From CAZSDW01 sp964605705 (GTDB lineage: Bacteria; Fidelibacterota; UBA2242): a stretch of 39,804 nucleotides of DNA. The first letter of the stretch is position 1. Every line of letters begins with the position of its first letter. The stretch spans positions 1 to 39,804 of the forward strand of contig CAZSDW010000030.1 in NCBI GenBank assembly GCA_964605705.1, given 5' to 3'. This document shows positions 26,027 to 35,808 of this stretch, one piece after another. The notes beneath the pieces were generated by a model that saw only the letters and a program-made list of their open reading frames with translations, did no database searches and had not been told where the DNA came from. Both the position numbers and the translations under genes were made by a program.

Positions 26027-27610
26027 GTGAAAAAGGATAAGAATACGGACAATACGAATCAGCAAGGACTTTTAGGTAAGTTACTGCACCGGAAAAAGGA
26101 TCCGAACAAGCGGTCCTTCAGTCTCAGGATGCTGGATGTTGTGGAAAAAATAGGTAATAAACTGCCCCATCCGGCAACCCTTTTTGCAATCTTTGCTCTC
26201 CTGACATTGATATTTTCCTATATCATTGAACGAATGGGCGTCACGGCGGTTCATCCCGGGACCGGTGAAACCATTCGGATTATTAATCTTCTGAGTGGTG
26301 ACGGAATTCGGTTTATCTGGTCCACCGCGACGGATAATTTTGTAAAATTCCCACCGCTGGGAATTGTGCTGGTAGCGATGATCGGCGTAGGCGTTGCGGA
26401 AGGTTCTGGATTACTCACGGCTGCATTACGTCATCTTGTAACGTCAGCACCAAAGCGTCTGATTACAATGGCGGTTGTTGCTGCCGGTGTCTTATCGCAC
26501 CTGGCGTCCAGTGCCGGTTATGTTATTTTAATTCCGTTGGGTGCATTGGTATTTGCCGCCGTCAAACGGCATCCGCTGGCGGGTTTGGCTGCGGCGTTTT
26601 GTGGCGTTTCAGCGGGTTTTGGCGCCAATTTTCTGATTGGAACGATTGATCCGATTCTGTCGGGATTGACTGAATCAGCCGCAAACATAATTGAACCATC
26701 TATGAAACTGAGCGCAGCGATTAATGTCTATTTTATGATGGCTTCCGCCGTGATGGTGACATTTATTGGAACCTGGGTGACGGAAAAATTTGTCGAACCG
26801 CGTTTAGGTGAGTATCAAGGTGAACTGGAAGCATTTGATAAAATCGAACCGAAAGAAGCCAAGGGATTGCGCTGGGCGGGAATTGCGATGCTGTTTACAA
26901 TTGGTCTGTTTTTAATTCTGACGGTTCCGCACAATGCGCTTCTTCGTGATCCTGTCACAAACTCGATATTAAAATCTCCGTTTATGACCGGTTTAATTAC
27001 CGCGATACTGGTATTCTTCTTTATTCCGGGACTGGTGTACGGCATGGTTGTCGGTACGGTCAAAAACGATAAAGATGCGATTAAACATATGACCAATTCC
27101 ATGAAAGGTCTCAGCAGCTATATCGTGCTTGTATTCTTTGCCGCTCAGTTTGTCTTTTATTTCAAAAAGAGTAATATCGGTGTGATGATCGCCATCAAGG
27201 GCGCTGAACTTCTGCAATCTATCGGCTTTACCGGAATCGGACTGGTCATTGCGTTTGTATTTGTATCAGCCTTTATCAATATGTTTATGGGCAGCGCTTC
27301 GGCAAAATGGGCAATTATGGCACCGATTTTTGTGCCAATGTTCATGCTCCTGGGTTATTACCCGGCAATTACCCAAGCCGCTTTTCGAATTGGTGATTCC
27401 GTGACTAATGTGATTACGCCAATGATGAGCTACTTTGCCCTGATCGTGGCTTTTGCACAGAAATATGATGAAAAAGCCGGGCTTGGGACGATTATTGCGA
27501 CGATGTTACCCTACACGGTTTTCCTGACAATTGCCTGGATTGTACTGCTGGTAATCTGGATGTTGTTAGGATTGCCAATCGGACCGGGAGCGCCGATCTA
27601 TATGCCATAA
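26027..27610 (+). CDS. AbgT-family transporter
   Basis: This 527-residue integral membrane protein has about eleven or more hydrophobic segments after a basic, hydrophilic N-terminus of roughly 45 residues. The phrase GNKLPHPATLFAIF, the SSAGYVILIPLGALVFAA region, and SVTNVITPMMSYFALIVAFA near the end are characteristic of AbgT (p-aminobenzoyl-glutamate transporter) proteins. Family members have been linked to uptake of aminobenzoyl-glutamate or other small peptide-like acids and to antimetabolite efflux, so direction is not certain. The start is GTG at 26027, with GGGAG about ten bases upstream. An operator-like palindrome lies just before it. The flavodiiron gene follows after 83 bases. Confidence 0.9.
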   Translation: MKKDKNTDNTNQQGLLGKLLHRKKDPNKRSFSLRMLDVVEKIGNKLPHPATLFAIFALLTLIFSYIIERMGVTAVHPGTGETIRIINLLSGDGIRFIWSTATDNFVKFPPLGIVLVAMIGVGVAEGSGLLTAALRHLVTSAPKRLITMAVVAAGVLSHLASSAGYVILIPLGALVFAAVKRHPLAGLAAAFCGVSAGFGANFLIGTIDPILSGLTESAANIIEPSMKLSAAINVYFMMASAVMVTFIGTWVTEKFVEPRLGEYQGELEAFDKIEPKEAKGLRWAGIAMLFTIGLFLILTVPHNALLRDPVTNSILKSPFMTGLITAILVFFFIPGLVYGMVVGTVKNDKDAIKHMTNSMKGLSSYIVLVFFAAQFVFYFKKSNIGVMIAIKGAELLQSIGFTGIGLVIAFVFVSAFINMFMGSASAKWAIMAPIFVPMFMLLGYYPAITQAAFRIGDSVTNVITPMMSYFALIVAFAQKYDEKAGLGTIIATMLPYTVFLTIAWIVLLVIWMLLGLPIGPGAPIYMP

Positions 27611-27693
27611 ATATTACGATTGATTAAGGAAACGGATATTATTAATTTTCATTGAATAATCGCTGAATATGACAATCGAAAGGATGCAAATCA

Positions 27694-28884
27694 ATGAATA
27701 AACCGATCCAAATTACCGACAAGACCTATTGGGTAGGTGTTAACGATCGCGAGACTGATATATTTGAAGCGCTCTGGCCGATTCCCATGGGTGTTTCCTA
27801 TAATGCCTACCTGATTATTGATGAAAAAATTGCTCTGATCGATACAGTTAAAAATTCGTATCTGACCCATTTAATGGATAAAATTCAATCGCTGATCGGT
27901 AATGAAAAACCGGTTGACTACCTGATTATCAATCATATGGAACCAGATCACTCGGGAGCTATTGATATTGTTGCCCAAATGTACCCCGATATCACGATTG
28001 TCGGCAATCAAAAGACCATTGAGTATCTGGAAGGTTACTACGGCATTACTAAAAATGTGAAAGTTATAGCTGATGGCGATATTCTGGATTTGGGTGCGCA
28101 TCAATTATCCTTTCACCTGACGCCGATGGTTCACTGGCCGGAAACCATGATGACCTATGATATCCAGGATAAACTCCTGTTCACGGGGGATGCATTCGGC
28201 GGATTTGGTGCTTTGAGCGGTGGACTTTTCGATGATGAGGTTAATGTTGATTATTATGAAGATGAAACGTTGCGGTATTACTCAAATATTGTTGGAAAGT
28301 TCAGTCCCATGGTGCAGCGCGCCTTTGAAAAGCTGAAGGGGCTGGATATTAAAATCATAGCATCTACGCACGGTCCTGTCTGGCGAACCAATCCCGGTTT
28401 GATTATCGAACACTATGATCGCTGGAGTCGCTATGAAGCCGAGGATGGAGTGGTCTTAGCGTATGCTTCCATGTATGGAAATACCAAGAAAATGGCGGAA
28501 GCGGTCTCACGGGGTCTGGTAGAAGGTGGTGTAAAGGAAATTCGCATGTATGATGTATCCCGGACACACATCTCCTATATTCTCAAAGATTGCTGGCGCT
28601 ATAAGGGCATCATTCTGGGGAGTGTGACCTATGATGTCAATCCGTTAATTACGATGAAACATCTGACCGATCTGCTCGAAGCCAAACATCTGAAAAATCG
28701 CGTCCTCGGTATTTTCGGTTCCTACGGTTGGAGTGGCGGCGCAGTGAAATATCTGACCGGGTTTGCTGAACGGACGAAATGGGATTTGGTTGAACCTATT
28801 GTTGAAGCGAAACGGGCGCCATCGCAAGACGTGATTGATCAGTGCCGGCAACTGGGAATGAATATGGCAAAGAACATCATATAA
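27694..28884 (+). CDS. A-type flavoprotein (flavodiiron protein, FprA family)
   Basis: This 396-residue protein joins an N-terminal metallo-beta-lactamase-like diiron domain to a C-terminal flavodoxin domain. Diiron ligands are His81, Glu83, Asp85 and His86 in NHMEPDHSG, then a histidine in MVHWPETMM, an aspartate in FTGDAFGG and a histidine in STHGPVWR. The FMN-binding loop is ASMYGNTKKMAEA, from residue 258. Such enzymes reduce oxygen to water or nitric oxide to nitrous oxide in anaerobes, using rubredoxin or similar donors. It has no fused rubredoxin. AAGG lies before the ATG. The methyltransferase starts two bases after its stop. Confidence 0.94.
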   Translation: MNKPIQITDKTYWVGVNDRETDIFEALWPIPMGVSYNAYLIIDEKIALIDTVKNSYLTHLMDKIQSLIGNEKPVDYLIINHMEPDHSGAIDIVAQMYPDITIVGNQKTIEYLEGYYGITKNVKVIADGDILDLGAHQLSFHLTPMVHWPETMMTYDIQDKLLFTGDAFGGFGALSGGLFDDEVNVDYYEDETLRYYSNIVGKFSPMVQRAFEKLKGLDIKIIASTHGPVWRTNPGLIIEHYDRWSRYEAEDGVVLAYASMYGNTKKMAEAVSRGLVEGGVKEIRMYDVSRTHISYILKDCWRYKGIILGSVTYDVNPLITMKHLTDLLEAKHLKNRVLGIFGSYGWSGGAVKYLTGFAERTKWDLVEPIVEAKRAPSQDVIDQCRQLGMNMAKNII

Positions 28885-28886
28885 AA

Positions 28887-29429
28887 ATGCATAAAAAAGT
28901 CTATACAGGATCTGTGGATCGGCTCCGTCGTCCTGAGCGGCTGGAAATCCTGCAGGTTGAAAAGGTAATTGATTTATGCCTGGATGGTAGAAATATCCAA
29001 TCGGCTCTGGATGCGGGAACCGGCAGTGGTATTTTTGCAGAAGCCTTCCACAAACGGGGATTAGCAGTGGCTGGTTTCGATTTGAATACCGAAATGATCA
29101 AGGCTGCCAGAGAGCATGTACCGGATGGTGAATTCAAAACCGGGGATCATGAAGACATCCCATTTCCCGATAAATCCTACGACCTGGTTTTTTATGCTCA
29201 CAGTCTGCATGAAGCGGACAATCTGACTGATGCCCTTAGCGAAGCGAAAAGAGTTGCCAGGATGACCGTGATCGCCCTGGAATGGCCTTTTAAAATCAGG
29301 AAACACGGTCCGCCGCTCTGGCATCGGATTCCGGTTTGGCGGATAAAGCGAGTTTCGACCCAATTGGGCTATTCGAATTTTCATCTCGAAAAAGTTGGTG
29401 ATCAAAATCTTTTTATTCTTACGGTTTAA
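28887..29429 (+). CDS. class I SAM-dependent methyltransferase
   Basis: This 180-residue protein is a small Rossmann-fold methyltransferase. Motif I is LDAGTGSGIFAEAF (41-54), the acidic end of strand 2 is GFDLNTEMI (63-71), and the DIPFPDKSYDLVFYAHSLHE segment holds motifs II-III, much like UbiE/Methyltransf_11 members. The substrate is unknown. The ATG at 28887 is two bases after the flavodiiron stop, so translation is probably coupled. An in-frame start at 28842 would overlap that gene and lacks support. Co-transcription with the flavodiiron gene is likely. Confidence 0.85.
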   Translation: MHKKVYTGSVDRLRRPERLEILQVEKVIDLCLDGRNIQSALDAGTGSGIFAEAFHKRGLAVAGFDLNTEMIKAAREHVPDGEFKTGDHEDIPFPDKSYDLVFYAHSLHEADNLTDALSEAKRVARMTVIALEWPFKIRKHGPPLWHRIPVWRIKRVSTQLGYSNFHLEKVGDQNLFILTV

Positions 29430-29528
29430 TATAAATTATAAAAATTGCTGAAGGCTGAAAATTTCTCAACGACTAAAAATTTCAAGTGAAAGTCGAATAT
29501 TTTTAAATGCTATCGATGGAGGTGATTT

Positions 29529-31889
29529 TTGTCAACAATGAAAGAAAATAAAAATTCGACCATGAAATTCCTGAAGAAATTATCCAGTGTTCTGTTTTTC
29601 TGCTCCATTTTTTCCGTTGGGATCAGGGCTGATTTGCCCGCTTACAAAAATCCGGAATTACCTATTGAATCTCGGGTTGCTGATCTGTTAGGACGGATGA
29701 GCCTTGATGAAAAAGTTGCCCAGCTCCAGGCGTATCGGATTTCGGATACATTGGTGTTTGATGAAAATGGTAACTTTGTCAGCGTTTTAGATACGGCAGC
29801 ATTGAACCTCTGTCCGGCGAGTGTCAGAGTCAGACGGATGAAAAAATCACAGGAGTGGCATGCGAAAGTGATAAACGGTATTCAAAAATACATGCTGGAA
29901 AAAACCCGCCTGGGGATTCCATCACTATTTTTCAGCGAATCACTGCACGGCTATATGGAGGAAAACGGGACCAGCTTTCCCCAGGCGATTGCATTAGCAA
30001 GCAGCTGGGATACGGTTTTAGTTGAGAAAGTTTTTACCGCGGCAGCGTTGGAAGCAGCATCGAGAGGCACCAACCAGGTGTTAAGTCCGGTGCTGGATCT
30101 TGCCCGGGATCCCCGCTGGGGGCGAACCGAGGAGTGTTACAGCGAAGATCCTTACCTGGCATCCCGAATGGCAATGGCGGCGATCTTTGGATTGCAGGGG
30201 CGTAAGGAAACAATTGACCGGAATCACGTTGCTGCCACGCTGAAACATTTTGCCGGGCACGGGCAGGCAGAAGGGGGCAGAAACCGGGCACCGGTAAATT
30301 ATTCGGAACGCGATTTTCGGGAAACCCATCTGTATCCTTTTGAAATCGCGGTAAAAAAAGCCAAAGCCCATTCAATTATGGCGTCGTATAATGAGTGGGA
30401 CGGTGTTCCAAACCATCTTAATCACAAACTCCTGACGGATATATTGCGGAATGAGTGGAATTTTCAGGGCTATGTCATGACCGATGGCGGAGGGCTGGTT
30501 GTTGCCCATTATACGCATTGCGCCGCGAAAGATTCCGCCGAAATCGGCAATCTGGCGCTCAATGCCGGAATCGATTATGATCTCACGTCCATTGGGTATT
30601 TTTCATTTCTGAAAGAAGAAATAATGAACGGGCGACTCGATGAAGCAGTTCTGGATCGGGCTGTCAGGAATGTATTGTGGTTGAAATTTACGATGGGGCT
30701 GTTTGAAAATCCCTTTGCCGATATTGAATTAATGAAGCAAGTGACCAATTGTGATAAACACAAAGCACTTGCCCGGAAAGCCGCTCAGGAAGCGGTAATT
30801 CTGTTGAAAAATGAGAAGCAGACCCTGCCGCTGGATAAGAATAATGTCAGTACGATTGCCGTGATCGGACCGAATGCAAAAGGGATTCACCTGGGAACCT
30901 ATACGCCCAGACCGATGGTGGGTATCGATGTGCTGTCCGGAATCCAGCAATATGCGAACCAGGCGAACATTGCTGTCAAGTATGCGAAAGGCTGCAACCT
31001 GACCCTGAATGAGGACTGTCATTGGCTCACCAATGAACGGGCGATATTAAGTGATCCGGAAGAAGATAAACGATTGATTAAGGAAGCAGTGAAAGTTGCG
31101 AAAAAGTGTGATGCCGTAATTCTGGTGATTGGTGAAAATGAACTGATCAACCGGGAAGCCTGGAATGAAGTCCACGTTGGTGATGCGGAAAATCTGAATC
31201 TCGTTGGTGCTCAGAACGAGCTTGCCAGGGCGCTCTTCGAAACCGGGAAACCGGTGGTAGTTGTATTGATCAATGGCAGACCGTTAAGTATTAATGATAT
31301 TGCTGAAAAGGCAGACGCGATCATGGAAGCCTGGTATCTGGGGCAGGAAACCGGTCATGCGATCGCGGACATTATTTTTGGTGACGTCAATCCCAGTGGA
31401 AAACTGACTGTAACATTTCCACGATCAGTTGGTCAACTGCCCTGTTTTTACAACAAAAAGCCGAGCCGTGATCGGAGTTATGCGCTGGCGAATTCCACGC
31501 CGCTTTTCCCATTCGGATTCGGATTGTCCTATACGAATTTTGACTATCATAACCTGCAGCTGTCCAAGGATGTAATTCAACAGAACGAAAGTGTCAAAGT
31601 AACTGTGGATATTTGCAATACCGGGAAAGTAGCCGGCGATGAAATCGTGCAACTTTATATCCGGGATATGTATGGTGTACCCACTCGACCGGTCATGGAG
31701 CTAAAGGATTTTACCCGGATTTCGTTGGAGCCTGGTGAGACTGAGACCGTCGTATTTCGATTGACTCCCGACAAACTTGAAGCGTATAATTTGGACATGA
31801 AAAGAGAAATCCAACCCGGTGAATTCAGAATTATAGTCGGGAAAAATTCAGTGGAATTTTTATCTGATACTTTAATGGTTGTCGAATAA
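29529..31889 (+). CDS. GH3-family beta-glycosidase (beta-glucosidase/xylosidase-like)
   Basis: This 786-residue secreted enzyme has the GH3 layout: an N-terminal TIM-like barrel with RDPRWGRTEECYSEDP, KHFAGHG and the nucleophile Asp319 in YVMTDGGGL, then the alpha/beta sandwich (from about 420, AVIGPNAKG, and GQETGHAIADIIFGDVNPSGKL) and a C-terminal FnIII-like domain (about 690-780). The N-terminus has a hydrophobic signal after about 17 polar residues. It would release glucose or xylose from the non-reducing ends of oligosaccharides. The start is taken as TTG at 29529, six bases after GGAGG (29518-29522); the ATG at 29538 is 15 bases away. It opens a carbohydrate gene run extending to 38961. 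Confidence 0.93.
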   Translation: MSTMKENKNSTMKFLKKLSSVLFFCSIFSVGIRADLPAYKNPELPIESRVADLLGRMSLDEKVAQLQAYRISDTLVFDENGNFVSVLDTAALNLCPASVRVRRMKKSQEWHAKVINGIQKYMLEKTRLGIPSLFFSESLHGYMEENGTSFPQAIALASSWDTVLVEKVFTAAALEAASRGTNQVLSPVLDLARDPRWGRTEECYSEDPYLASRMAMAAIFGLQGRKETIDRNHVAATLKHFAGHGQAEGGRNRAPVNYSERDFRETHLYPFEIAVKKAKAHSIMASYNEWDGVPNHLNHKLLTDILRNEWNFQGYVMTDGGGLVVAHYTHCAAKDSAEIGNLALNAGIDYDLTSIGYFSFLKEEIMNGRLDEAVLDRAVRNVLWLKFTMGLFENPFADIELMKQVTNCDKHKALARKAAQEAVILLKNEKQTLPLDKNNVSTIAVIGPNAKGIHLGTYTPRPMVGIDVLSGIQQYANQANIAVKYAKGCNLTLNEDCHWLTNERAILSDPEEDKRLIKEAVKVAKKCDAVILVIGENELINREAWNEVHVGDAENLNLVGAQNELARALFETGKPVVVVLINGRPLSINDIAEKADAIMEAWYLGQETGHAIADIIFGDVNPSGKLTVTFPRSVGQLPCFYNKKPSRDRSYALANSTPLFPFGFGLSYTNFDYHNLQLSKDVIQQNESVKVTVDICNTGKVAGDEIVQLYIRDMYGVPTRPVMELKDFTRISLEPGETETVVFRLTPDKLEAYNLDMKREIQPGEFRIIVGKNSVEFLSDTLMVVE

Positions 31890-31921
31890 TAAGTACGATT
31901 GAAAATATTTGCGGAGTCCGA

Positions 31922-31990
31922 ATGGAATCCTTTCCGGAATTATACAAAGATCTTGAACGCCAGGGATTGGATGCCGATGAATTTTCCTGA
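31922..31990 (+). other. 22-residue mini-ORF with ribosome binding site
   Basis: A 22-codon frame starting at ATG 31922 follows GGAG by about five bases. Its product, rich in Glu, Asp and Leu, ends at 31990. The gap 31890-32069 holds nothing else recognisable. It may be the start of a deleted gene, as with two other remnants in this window, or chance. Confidence 0.2.
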
Positions 31991-32069
31991 CGATAGCAAT
32001 CTACCATTGCATTGAATTGATGGTATTGATAGATTCTCAAACAGAAATAAAAATAATTTGAGGGCTGAA

Positions 32070-34097
32070 ATGAAAGTAACACAACGACGAATTGGAATTA
32101 TCATGATTGTATTGTGCACTTCAATGATTGGACATGCCAATGTCCAGCTGCCGGCATTTTTTGCGAATAATATGGTTTTACAGCAAAATACCAGGGCACC
32201 TATCTGGGGCAAAGCTACTCCGGGCGCGACGATTGAAATCACCGCCAGCTGGGATTTTTCCACATCTGTGATCTGCGCGGAAAATGCGAGCTGGAAAGCG
32301 GAACTTGAGACACCCTCAGCAGGTGGACCTTACACAATTTCAATCAAGGACGGAGACTCCGTATTGTTACTGGAGAATGTTCTGATTGGGGAGGTCTGGC
32401 TCTGCTCAGGACAATCGAATATGGAAATGCCTCTCTCAGGCTGGCTGCCTAACGATACAATTCAATATTCAGAAACAGAGATCCGGAATGCCAATTATCC
32501 GGAAATCAGGATGTTTACAGTTGCACGTCATGCGAGCATCAAACCGGTCGATGATGTTAACGGCAAGTGGTTGGAATGTTCACCGAAAACAGCCCCACCG
32601 TTCAGTGCGACAGCGTTTTTCTTTGGGAAAAAACTGTACCAGGAACTCAACATCCCTATCGGGCTGATTCACTCAAGCTGGGGTGGGACACCGGCGGAAG
32701 CCTGGACCAGCAGAGAATATATTGCCAAAATGGATGACTATCATGAGGCACTCCGGAAAATTGATGAAAGTCTGCCGGCACTGAAGAAATTATCCGATTG
32801 GCTGGTGCAATTTCCAACGATAAATACGCAGGAACTCAGCGGAGATAATATCTGGAGCCAGCTGGAATTTCAGGATAGTAGCTGTCGGCGGATTGATTTT
32901 GATGATTCTAAATGGAACATCATGAATTTGCCGGTGCTTTGGGAACAGACCGAGATGCAGGAATTCGACGGCGCGGTCTGGTTTCGAAAAACTGTCTCGA
33001 TTCCTGAAAACTGGTCAGGCAGAGACCTCGAAATCCAGCTCGGACCCATTGATGATTTTGACAGAACCTATGTCAATGGCAAACTGGTGGGTGCAATTGA
33101 AGAAGATGGACACTATCAGACATTACGAATTTATGATATTCCAGCGGAATTGAATAATCAGGACACTATGATAATTGCCGTTCGGGTGAATGACAACCGC
33201 GGCGGCGGCGGGATTTGGGGCAAAGCGGAACAGATGAACCTTGTTCTAAAAGGGACTGGTGAATCCATTTCAATTGCGGGTGAATGGAAGTACCTGCCGG
33301 TTGCCGAACTCCGGGGAGTGACCTATTATATCTTTGGTGCGGAAGGTGAGAAGTATCATGATCGCCCGGTTCTGCCGATTGAAGAGAGTGCCTATATTCC
33401 AACGACGCTGTATAATGGAATGATCGCCCCGTTAGTTCCCTATACGATTAAGGGCGCGATCTGGTACCAGGGTGAATCGAATACAGGAAACCCCATTCAG
33501 TATGAAACCCTTTTCCCGTTAATGATTACGAATTGGCGCAACGACTGGGGCTATGAATTTCCTTTTTACTATGTCCAGATTGCACCTTATGACTATGGTG
33601 AAGATACGCCTTCGGAATTCCTGCGGGACGCCCAGCGCAAAACATTGAGTTTAGCCAACACCGGTATGGCAGTGACACTGGACATTGGCGTCAATAGCAA
33701 TATTCATCCGCCGTATAAACAGGAGGTTGGTGAGCGGTTGGCGCTTTGGGCATTGGCGAAACAATATGATAAAGCTATCGTGTTCAGTGGTCCGCTGTAT
33801 AAAAGCTTTAAAATCGAGAAGAAGAAAATTAGAGTAAGTTTTAATTACGCCGAAGGATTGCAATTCACGTCTGACAAACCGGAAGGTTTTCTGATTGCCG
33901 GAGAAGACCGGGTATTTTATCCGGCACAGGTGAAGATTCAGAATAATGAGTTGCTAGTATTTTCAAAAATCGTCAAATCACCGGTGGCGGTTCGTTATGC
34001 CTGGAGCAATACAGCCAAGTCCAGTTTGATGAACGGAGCAGGACTGCCGGCTTCCAGCTTTCGAACCGATGATTGGGAAATTTCCAAGTCTGAATAA
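32070..34097 (+). CDS. sialate O-acetylesterase-like SGNH esterase
   Basis: This 675-residue secreted enzyme has a signal peptide (to about residue 23, GHA) and begins the mature part with VQLPAFFANNMVLQQN, typical of 9-O-acetylesterases. The catalytic serine is Ser116 in CSGQSNMEM, the later block is WYQGESNTGN, and the Asp-His pair is in LDIGVNSNIHPPYKQE (Asp538, His546). A galactose-binding-like beta-sandwich (about 255-390, WFRKTVSIPENWSG) is inserted in the esterase domain, as in other family members. It removes O-acetyl groups from sialic acids or from plant polysaccharides. The start is ATG 32070, five bases after GAGGG; TTG 32058 lacks support. Neighbours (GH3, sugar enzymes) fit glycan breakdown. 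Confidence 0.9.
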   Translation: MKVTQRRIGIIMIVLCTSMIGHANVQLPAFFANNMVLQQNTRAPIWGKATPGATIEITASWDFSTSVICAENASWKAELETPSAGGPYTISIKDGDSVLLLENVLIGEVWLCSGQSNMEMPLSGWLPNDTIQYSETEIRNANYPEIRMFTVARHASIKPVDDVNGKWLECSPKTAPPFSATAFFFGKKLYQELNIPIGLIHSSWGGTPAEAWTSREYIAKMDDYHEALRKIDESLPALKKLSDWLVQFPTINTQELSGDNIWSQLEFQDSSCRRIDFDDSKWNIMNLPVLWEQTEMQEFDGAVWFRKTVSIPENWSGRDLEIQLGPIDDFDRTYVNGKLVGAIEEDGHYQTLRIYDIPAELNNQDTMIIAVRVNDNRGGGGIWGKAEQMNLVLKGTGESISIAGEWKYLPVAELRGVTYYIFGAEGEKYHDRPVLPIEESAYIPTTLYNGMIAPLVPYTIKGAIWYQGESNTGNPIQYETLFPLMITNWRNDWGYEFPFYYVQIAPYDYGEDTPSEFLRDAQRKTLSLANTGMAVTLDIGVNSNIHPPYKQEVGERLALWALAKQYDKAIVFSGPLYKSFKIEKKKIRVSFNYAEGLQFTSDKPEGFLIAGEDRVFYPAQVKIQNNELLVFSKIVKSPVAVRYAWSNTAKSSLMNGAGLPASSFRTDDWEISKSE

Positions 34098-34124
34098 TAT
34101 GTCAATAATATAACGGTGAGTGAA

Positions 34125-34790
34125 ATGTTCAGTTATTCAGAAATAGCCAAAATGATCGATCATTCATTGTTAAAACCATTTCTGACTGACGCGGAAATTA
34201 TTGAGGGTTGCGAACTGGCACATCGTTACCATGTGGCATCAGTCTGTGTCCGTCCAAGTGATGTAAAACTGGCAGCCGAAGTGTTGAAAGAAAGTGATGT
34301 TTTAGTAACGACGGTCATCGGATTTCCGCATGGAACGACAACAACTCATACCAAACTTGAAGAGGCAAAGGAAGCCATTGCAAATGGTGCCGTTGAACTG
34401 GATGTGGTTATCAATATCGGCAAATTGAAGTCCGGGCAATTGGAGTATGTTAAAAATGACCTTGAAACGGTTACACTGTATGCGCATTCCGTGGATGTGA
34501 AAATCAAGGTGATTTTTGAAAATTGTTATCTAAGCGATGATGAAATTATCAAAGCGTGTGAAATATGTAATGAAGTCGGTGTTGATTGGGTAAAGACCTC
34601 CACCGGTTTTGGTACCAGCGGGGCGACCGATAAGGATTTGAAATTGATGCGTAAATACAGCAAGCCTGAAATCCAGATTAAGGCTGCTGGTGGGGTGCGG
34701 ACACTGGAAAGAGCTATTGAAGTTAAAAAATTGGGTTGCAGTCGTTTTGGCGCTACTGCGACCGCAGGAATTTTAGAATTATTGAAGTAA
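34125..34790 (+). CDS. deoC: deoxyribose-phosphate aldolase
   Basis: This 221-residue class I aldolase has the family residues: Asp93 in ELDVVINIG, the Schiff-base Lys157 in VDWVKTSTGFGTSGAT, and Lys186 in IKAAGGVRT. It cleaves 2-deoxyribose 5-phosphate to glyceraldehyde 3-phosphate and acetaldehyde. No other deo genes are nearby, and its setting among glycan genes suggests it may serve a sugar pathway rather than nucleoside salvage, as has been reported for some DeoC relatives. The ATG at 34125 follows GGTGAG; the GTG at 34116 has no ribosome binding site. The aldo/keto reductase starts 27 bases later. Confidence 0.94.
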   Translation: MFSYSEIAKMIDHSLLKPFLTDAEIIEGCELAHRYHVASVCVRPSDVKLAAEVLKESDVLVTTVIGFPHGTTTTHTKLEEAKEAIANGAVELDVVINIGKLKSGQLEYVKNDLETVTLYAHSVDVKIKVIFENCYLSDDEIIKACEICNEVGVDWVKTSTGFGTSGATDKDLKLMRKYSKPEIQIKAAGGVRTLERAIEVKKLGCSRFGATATAGILELLK

Positions 34791-34817
34791 GAAAATCTAC
34801 TCAGGAGTATTAGTTGT

Positions 34818-35789
34818 ATGGAATATAGAAAGTTCGGAAGAACCGGTTGGCAGGTAAGTGAAGTAGGTTACGGCATGTGGGGGCTGGCAGACTGGACCGG
34901 GACTGACCGGGAAGAGGTCGCCCGTTCACTCGACAGGTCGGTGGAATTAGGTTGCACATTTTTTGATTCTGCCTGGGCATATGGCAATGGATTAAGTGAA
35001 CAAATCCTGGGACAATTGCTCAAGCGTCATCCGGATAAAAAACTCTACTTCACATCAAAAATACCACCAATGAACATGAAATGGCCTTCCAAACCGGAGT
35101 ACAGGCTCGAGGACTGTTTTCCTGCGAAACATATAATTGAATATACCGAAAAGAGTTTGCAGAATCTGGATGTTGAATGCCTTGATTTACAACAGTTTCA
35201 TGTTTGGGATGACGGCTGGTCGGATAATGACGACTGGAAAGAGGCAATCTTAAAATTGAAAAAGAGTGGCAAAGTCAAAGCATTTGGCGTAAGTATCAAT
35301 CGTTGGGAACCGGATAATGTGCTCGAAACCCTGAAGACCGGAATGATTGATGCTGTGCAGGTGATCTATAATATTTTTGATCAGTTTTCCGAGGAAAAGC
35401 TTTTTCCACTCTGCAGGGATTTGAATATTGGCGTTATTGCCCGGGTACCCTTTGATGAAGGAACCCTGACGGGCACATTCACAAAAGAAACGACCTTTCC
35501 CAAGGACGACTGGCGCTCGACTTATTTTGTACCGGCAAATCTTATTTCAAGTGTCGAACATGCCGATGCGCTAAAGCCATTAATTCCGGAAGGAATGACC
35601 ATGGCAGAAATGGCAATGCGTTTTATTCTCAGCAATTCGGATGTTTCTACGATAATTCCGGGGATGCGCCGGATTTCCCATGTTGAGGCGAATATTGCCT
35701 GTAGTGACGGTAAAGGTCTTTCAAAAAACCTGCTAAAGCAGTTGAAAAAACACCGATGGCACCGAACACCAACCTCATGGAGTCAGTGA
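34818..35789 (+). CDS. aldo/keto reductase (first of a tandem pair)
   Basis: This 323-residue TIM-barrel NAD(P)H-dependent reductase has the catalytic tetrad Asp50, Tyr55, Lys81 and His128, in FFDSAWAYGNG, FTSKIPP and LQQFHVWDD. The N-terminal MEYRKFGRTGWQVSEVGYG and the late STIIPGMRR segment are typical of the family. The substrate is probably a sugar or small carbonyl compound. AGGAG precedes the start. It is followed 19 bases later by a second reductase of almost equal length but clearly different sequence. Confidence 0.93.
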   Translation: MEYRKFGRTGWQVSEVGYGMWGLADWTGTDREEVARSLDRSVELGCTFFDSAWAYGNGLSEQILGQLLKRHPDKKLYFTSKIPPMNMKWPSKPEYRLEDCFPAKHIIEYTEKSLQNLDVECLDLQQFHVWDDGWSDNDDWKEAILKLKKSGKVKAFGVSINRWEPDNVLETLKTGMIDAVQVIYNIFDQFSEEKLFPLCRDLNIGVIARVPFDEGTLTGTFTKETTFPKDDWRSTYFVPANLISSVEHADALKPLIPEGMTMAEMAMRFILSNSDVSTIIPGMRRISHVEANIACSDGKGLSKNLLKQLKKHRWHRTPTSWSQ

Positions 35790-35808
35790 AATAAAAAAAA
35801 GGATAATA

